Origin: JBELMB01 sp042088665
GTDB taxonomy: Bacteria > Pseudomonadota > Alphaproteobacteria > Rhodobacterales > Rhodobacteraceae
Length of the DNA stretch: 23,315 bases
Direction: 5' to 3'
NCBI GenBank assembly: GCA_042088665.1
Contig: JBELMB010000072.1
Location: 1 to 23,315 of the forward strand
Shown: piece after piece, positions 21,402 to 23,315 of the stretch
How the letters are laid out: each line of letters starts with the position of its first letter
Numbering within the stretch: position 1 is the stretch's first letter
Program-made: the position numbers and the translations under genes
Notes under the pieces: generated by a model
Told to the model about the DNA's origin: nothing
The model's input: only the letters and a program-made list of their open reading frames with translations
Database searches by the model: none

Positions 21402-22400
21402 ATGCTCCCTGCCCCCGCCTCCTTTCCCGACCTCCGACTGAGACGTCTGCGCCGCACGCCTGCCATTCGGGCACTGGTGCAGGAAACAACGCTCTCGCCC
21501 GCCGATTTCATCTGGCCGGTGTTCGTGCGCGACGGCGAAGGCGTGGAAGAGCCGATTGCCTCCATGCCCGGCGTGTCGCGTTTGTCCGTGGACAAGGTCG
21601 TGGACGCCGCGCGCATGGCGCATGGGTTGGGGATTCCGTCGATCTGCCTGTTTCCCTACACCGACCCCGCGCTCAAGACCAAGGATTGCGCCGAAGCCTG
21701 GAACCCGGAGAATCTCTCGAACCGCGCGACGCGCGCGATCAAATCCGCCGTGCCGGAGATCGCCGTGATGACCGATGTGGCGCTCGATCCGTATAACATC
21801 GACGGCCATGACGGCTTTGTCGAAGATGGCGAGATCGTGAACGACCGCACGGTGGAGGCACTGGTCAAACAGGCGCTCAGTCAGGCGGATGCCGGGGCCG
21901 ACATCATCGGCCCCTCGGACATGATGGATGGAAGGATCGGTGCGCTGCGCGGCGCGCTGGAGTCCGAAGGCCACCAGAACGTGCTGTTGCTCAGCTATGC
22001 GGCGAAATATGCCTCGGCCTTTTATGGGCCATTCCGCGATGCGGTTGGCGCGTCAGGGGCGCTGAAAGGCGACAAGAAGACATACCAGCAGGACCCGGGC
22101 AACGCGGATGAGGCGATGCGGCTGATTCACCGAGATCTGTCCGAAGGCGCGGATATGGTGATGGTCAAGCCGGGCATGCCCTATCTCGACATCTGCCGCC
22201 GCGCCAAGGACATGTTCGGCGCACCGACCTTTGCCTATCAGGTCTCGGGCGAATACGCGATGCTCGCGGGCGCCGGTGAACGCGGCTGGGTCGATGGCGA
22301 AAAGGTCATGCTGGAAAGCCTGATGAGTTTCAAACGCGCCGGGTGCGACGGTGTCCTGACCTATTTCGCCCCTGCCGCAGCGCGCCTTCTGAACGGCTGA
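21402..22400 (+). CDS. hemB: δ-Aminolevulinic acid dehydratase (porphobilinogen synthase)
   Basis: A 332-residue enzyme that condenses two aminolevulinates to porphobilinogen in heme, bacteriochlorophyll and cobalamin synthesis. The two active-site lysines are K202 (SYAAKYASAFYGPF) and K256 (MVMVKPGMPYLD). The metal-site region reads DVALDPYNIDGHDGF (125-139), where zinc-type enzymes have Cys residues; the Cys-less form is the magnesium-type or metal-independent class typical of alphaproteobacteria such as Rhodobacter. Start: ATG at 21402 with AAGG eight bases upstream gives the normal family length; in-frame ATGs at 21339 and 21366 lack ribosome sites. A perfect inverted repeat lies upstream. 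It is monocistronic as far as can be seen; 195 bases separate it from the next gene. Confidence 0.96.
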   Translation: MLPAPASFPDLRLRRLRRTPAIRALVQETTLSPADFIWPVFVRDGEGVEEPIASMPGVSRLSVDKVVDAARMAHGLGIPSICLFPYTDPALKTKDCAEAWNPENLSNRATRAIKSAVPEIAVMTDVALDPYNIDGHDGFVEDGEIVNDRTVEALVKQALSQADAGADIIGPSDMMDGRIGALRGALESEGHQNVLLLSYAAKYASAFYGPFRDAVGASGALKGDKKTYQQDPGNADEAMRLIHRDLSEGADMVMVKPGMPYLDICRRAKDMFGAPTFAYQVSGEYAMLAGAGERGWVDGEKVMLESLMSFKRAGCDGVLTYFAPAAARLLNG

Positions 22401-22595
22401 GCCGTCTGACTGTGCGCTTCGGCCCCGGTTGCCAAGGCAAAGACCCTCCCGAAACAAGCCACTGGATGATCGGACGCGCAGGTCTCTGCCGCAGACACAT
22501 TGCATGAGGTGACAAAGCGCCAGCAGCGGCGTATAAGCGGGTCAACCGGCAGCAAAAGCCGGACCTTCAGGCATCGGACGGAAAGAGCAGATCCC

Positions 22596-23150
22596 ATGAC
22601 ATATACCCGACGCAATGTGCTTGGCGCACTGGGCGCGACTTCTCTTGTGGCCGCATGCGGCAACGGTGTGGGTGGCAAAGGCCCGCAAACCATCGACGCC
22701 CGCGTCGACACCACCCTGTCGCAGCTTTACGCCGATTATCCCGCGACCCGGGATCTGGCGGCAAAATCCAGCGGCTTGCTGGTCATGCCACTGGTCACCG
22801 AAGCAGGTCTCGGCATCGGCGGCGCCTTTGGGCGCGGCGCGCTGCGGGTCGGCGGGGCCACGATCGACTACTATTCGGTGGCCAAGGCCTCTGGTGGCCT
22901 GCAGATCGGTGCACAACAGTACAGCCACGTGTTGTTCTTCATGACCCCGGAATCGCTCGAAGTGTTCCGCCGCTCACCCGGCTACGCTGCGGGTGCCAAC
23001 ATCGAATATGCCACGCCCGGCCGAGGAGAAACTCTGGCCGCCGAAACCACCACCTCACTGGCCCCGGTCATCGCCGTGATCTTCGGCCAGGCTGGCCTTC
23101 GCGTCGGAGCCACCCTGGAAGGCGTCAAATATACCCGGATCATCCCCTGA
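22596..23150 (+). CDS. YSC84/SYLF-domain lipoprotein with Tat-type signal
   Basis: A 184-residue protein. The N-terminus MTYTRRNVLGALGATSLVAAC combines a twin-arginine motif (TRRNVLG) with a lipobox (LVAAC, Cys21), so it should be exported folded and lipid-anchored. The rest is a YSC84/SYLF domain: LAAKSSGLLVMPLVTEAGLG, the GGxFGRGALRV Gly-rich loop, VAKASGGLQIGAQQYSHVLFFMT and a C-terminal β-rich part. Eukaryotic SYLF domains bind phosphoinositides and actin; the bacterial role is poorly known, and periplasmic lipid or outer-membrane association is the usual guess. Start: ATG at 22596 with GAAAGAG upstream; the earlier ATG at 22500 would bury the signal sequence. A hairpin includes its stop codon. 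Confidence 0.85.
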   Translation: MTYTRRNVLGALGATSLVAACGNGVGGKGPQTIDARVDTTLSQLYADYPATRDLAAKSSGLLVMPLVTEAGLGIGGAFGRGALRVGGATIDYYSVAKASGGLQIGAQQYSHVLFFMTPESLEVFRRSPGYAAGANIEYATPGRGETLAAETTTSLAPVIAVIFGQAGLRVGATLEGVKYTRIIP

Positions 23151-23175
23151 CCCCAAAGCCCCGTCTTTGGGGTCA
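23148..23175 (+). terminator. Hairpin at the end of the YSC84 gene
   Basis: TGACCCCAAAG (23148-23158, beginning with the stop codon) and CTTTGGGGTCA (23165-23175) form a perfect 11-base stem around CCCCGT. It lacks a T run, so it may protect the 3' end or pause polymerase rather than be a classic intrinsic terminator. Confidence 0.55.
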
Positions 23176-23185
23176 GGGTGGCAAA

Positions 23186-23211
23186 GTGGTCTTTTCAAAG
23201 AAAAGATCCAC
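23186..23211. repeat. Second hairpin downstream of the YSC84 gene
   Basis: GTGGTCTTTTC (23186-23196) pairs with GAAAAGA and TCCAC (23200-23211) with one bulged T at 23207, around an AAA loop. It directly follows the first hairpin and may work with it in ending transcription. Confidence 0.4.
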
Positions 23212-23243
23212 GGCCACACCCATCCATCCCAGGCGCCCCCCCC

Positions 23244-23268
23244 AAAAAAAAGCCCACCTTTGGTGTGC
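23244..23268 (-). terminator. Probable terminator of a minus-strand gene lying right of the window
   Basis: On the minus strand GCACACC-AAA-GGTGGGC forms a seven-position stem with one A·G mismatch, followed by eight T (complement of A8 at 23244-23251). No minus-strand gene is seen in the window here, so it would serve a gene beginning beyond 23315. The A8 adjoins a C8 run (23236-23243). Confidence 0.5.
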
Positions 23269-23315
23269 AAAGTATCATTGCGGTCCTTCCAAATGAAAGA
23301 CAAACACCCCGTGCC

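Overview
The window is ordinary-looking chromosome of a high-GC alphaproteobacterium. Gene content and wording of the proteins point to the Rhodobacteraceae (roseobacter group): a Cys-less HemB, an RlmE next to a Ppx/GppA phosphatase, a long alphaproteobacterial Mfd, a fused carnitine dehydrogenase/thioesterase, and the small 'virulence factor' protein beside a MetF-like protein. This assignment is inference from family knowledge. No tRNA, rRNA, insertion sequence, prophage or CRISPR array was seen.

Layout, left to right. (1) 1-2308: the end of a membrane protein, a family-2-like glycosyltransferase (-) and a divergent sulfotransferase-like protein (+). (2) 2324-4994 (-): a translationally coupled pair, carnitine 3-dehydrogenase fused to a hotdog thioesterase, then glycerate 2-kinase. 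(3) 5203-6281 (-): an SGNH hydrolase overlapping a small lipoprotein, with a divergent small hypothetical gene. (4) 6849-9736 (-): sulfotransferase, Ppx/GppA phosphatase and RlmE 23S rRNA methyltransferase. (5) 9983-12985 (+): a tight four-gene operon (small 'virulence factor' protein, MetF-like reductase, HAD phosphatase, methyltetrahydrofolate:corrinoid methyltransferase) closed by a strong terminator. (6) 13389-16018: an L,D-transpeptidase (-) and a divergent MepK-like LAS peptidase (+), probably maker and breaker of 3-3 peptidoglycan crosslinks. (7) 16293-21239 (-): a frameshifted membrane protein gene, a 55-codon ORF, mfd, and a secreted Cys-rich protein overlapping mfd by 4 bases. (8) 21402-23150 (+): hemB and a Tat/lipobox YSC84-type lipoprotein.

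How the genes may fit together. The carnitine enzyme would feed glycine betaine production, betaine demethylation ends in glycine/serine and C1 units, glycerate 2-kinase can return serine-derived carbon to glycolysis, and the methylfolate operon handles methyl groups. The link between these two blocks is inference; neither a BKACE dehydrocarnitine-cleavage enzyme nor a betaine methyltransferase or corrinoid protein is in the window.

The most interesting non-coding signals are a 41-base sequence found twice (1380-1420 and 13159-13199, 37 of 41 identical, both intergenic) and the stretch between two facing terminators (13048-13333) that holds the second copy and could be an independent RNA gene. 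A one-base frameshift at 20889-20892 and a short ORF missed by usual length cut-offs (20531-20698) also deserve attention.
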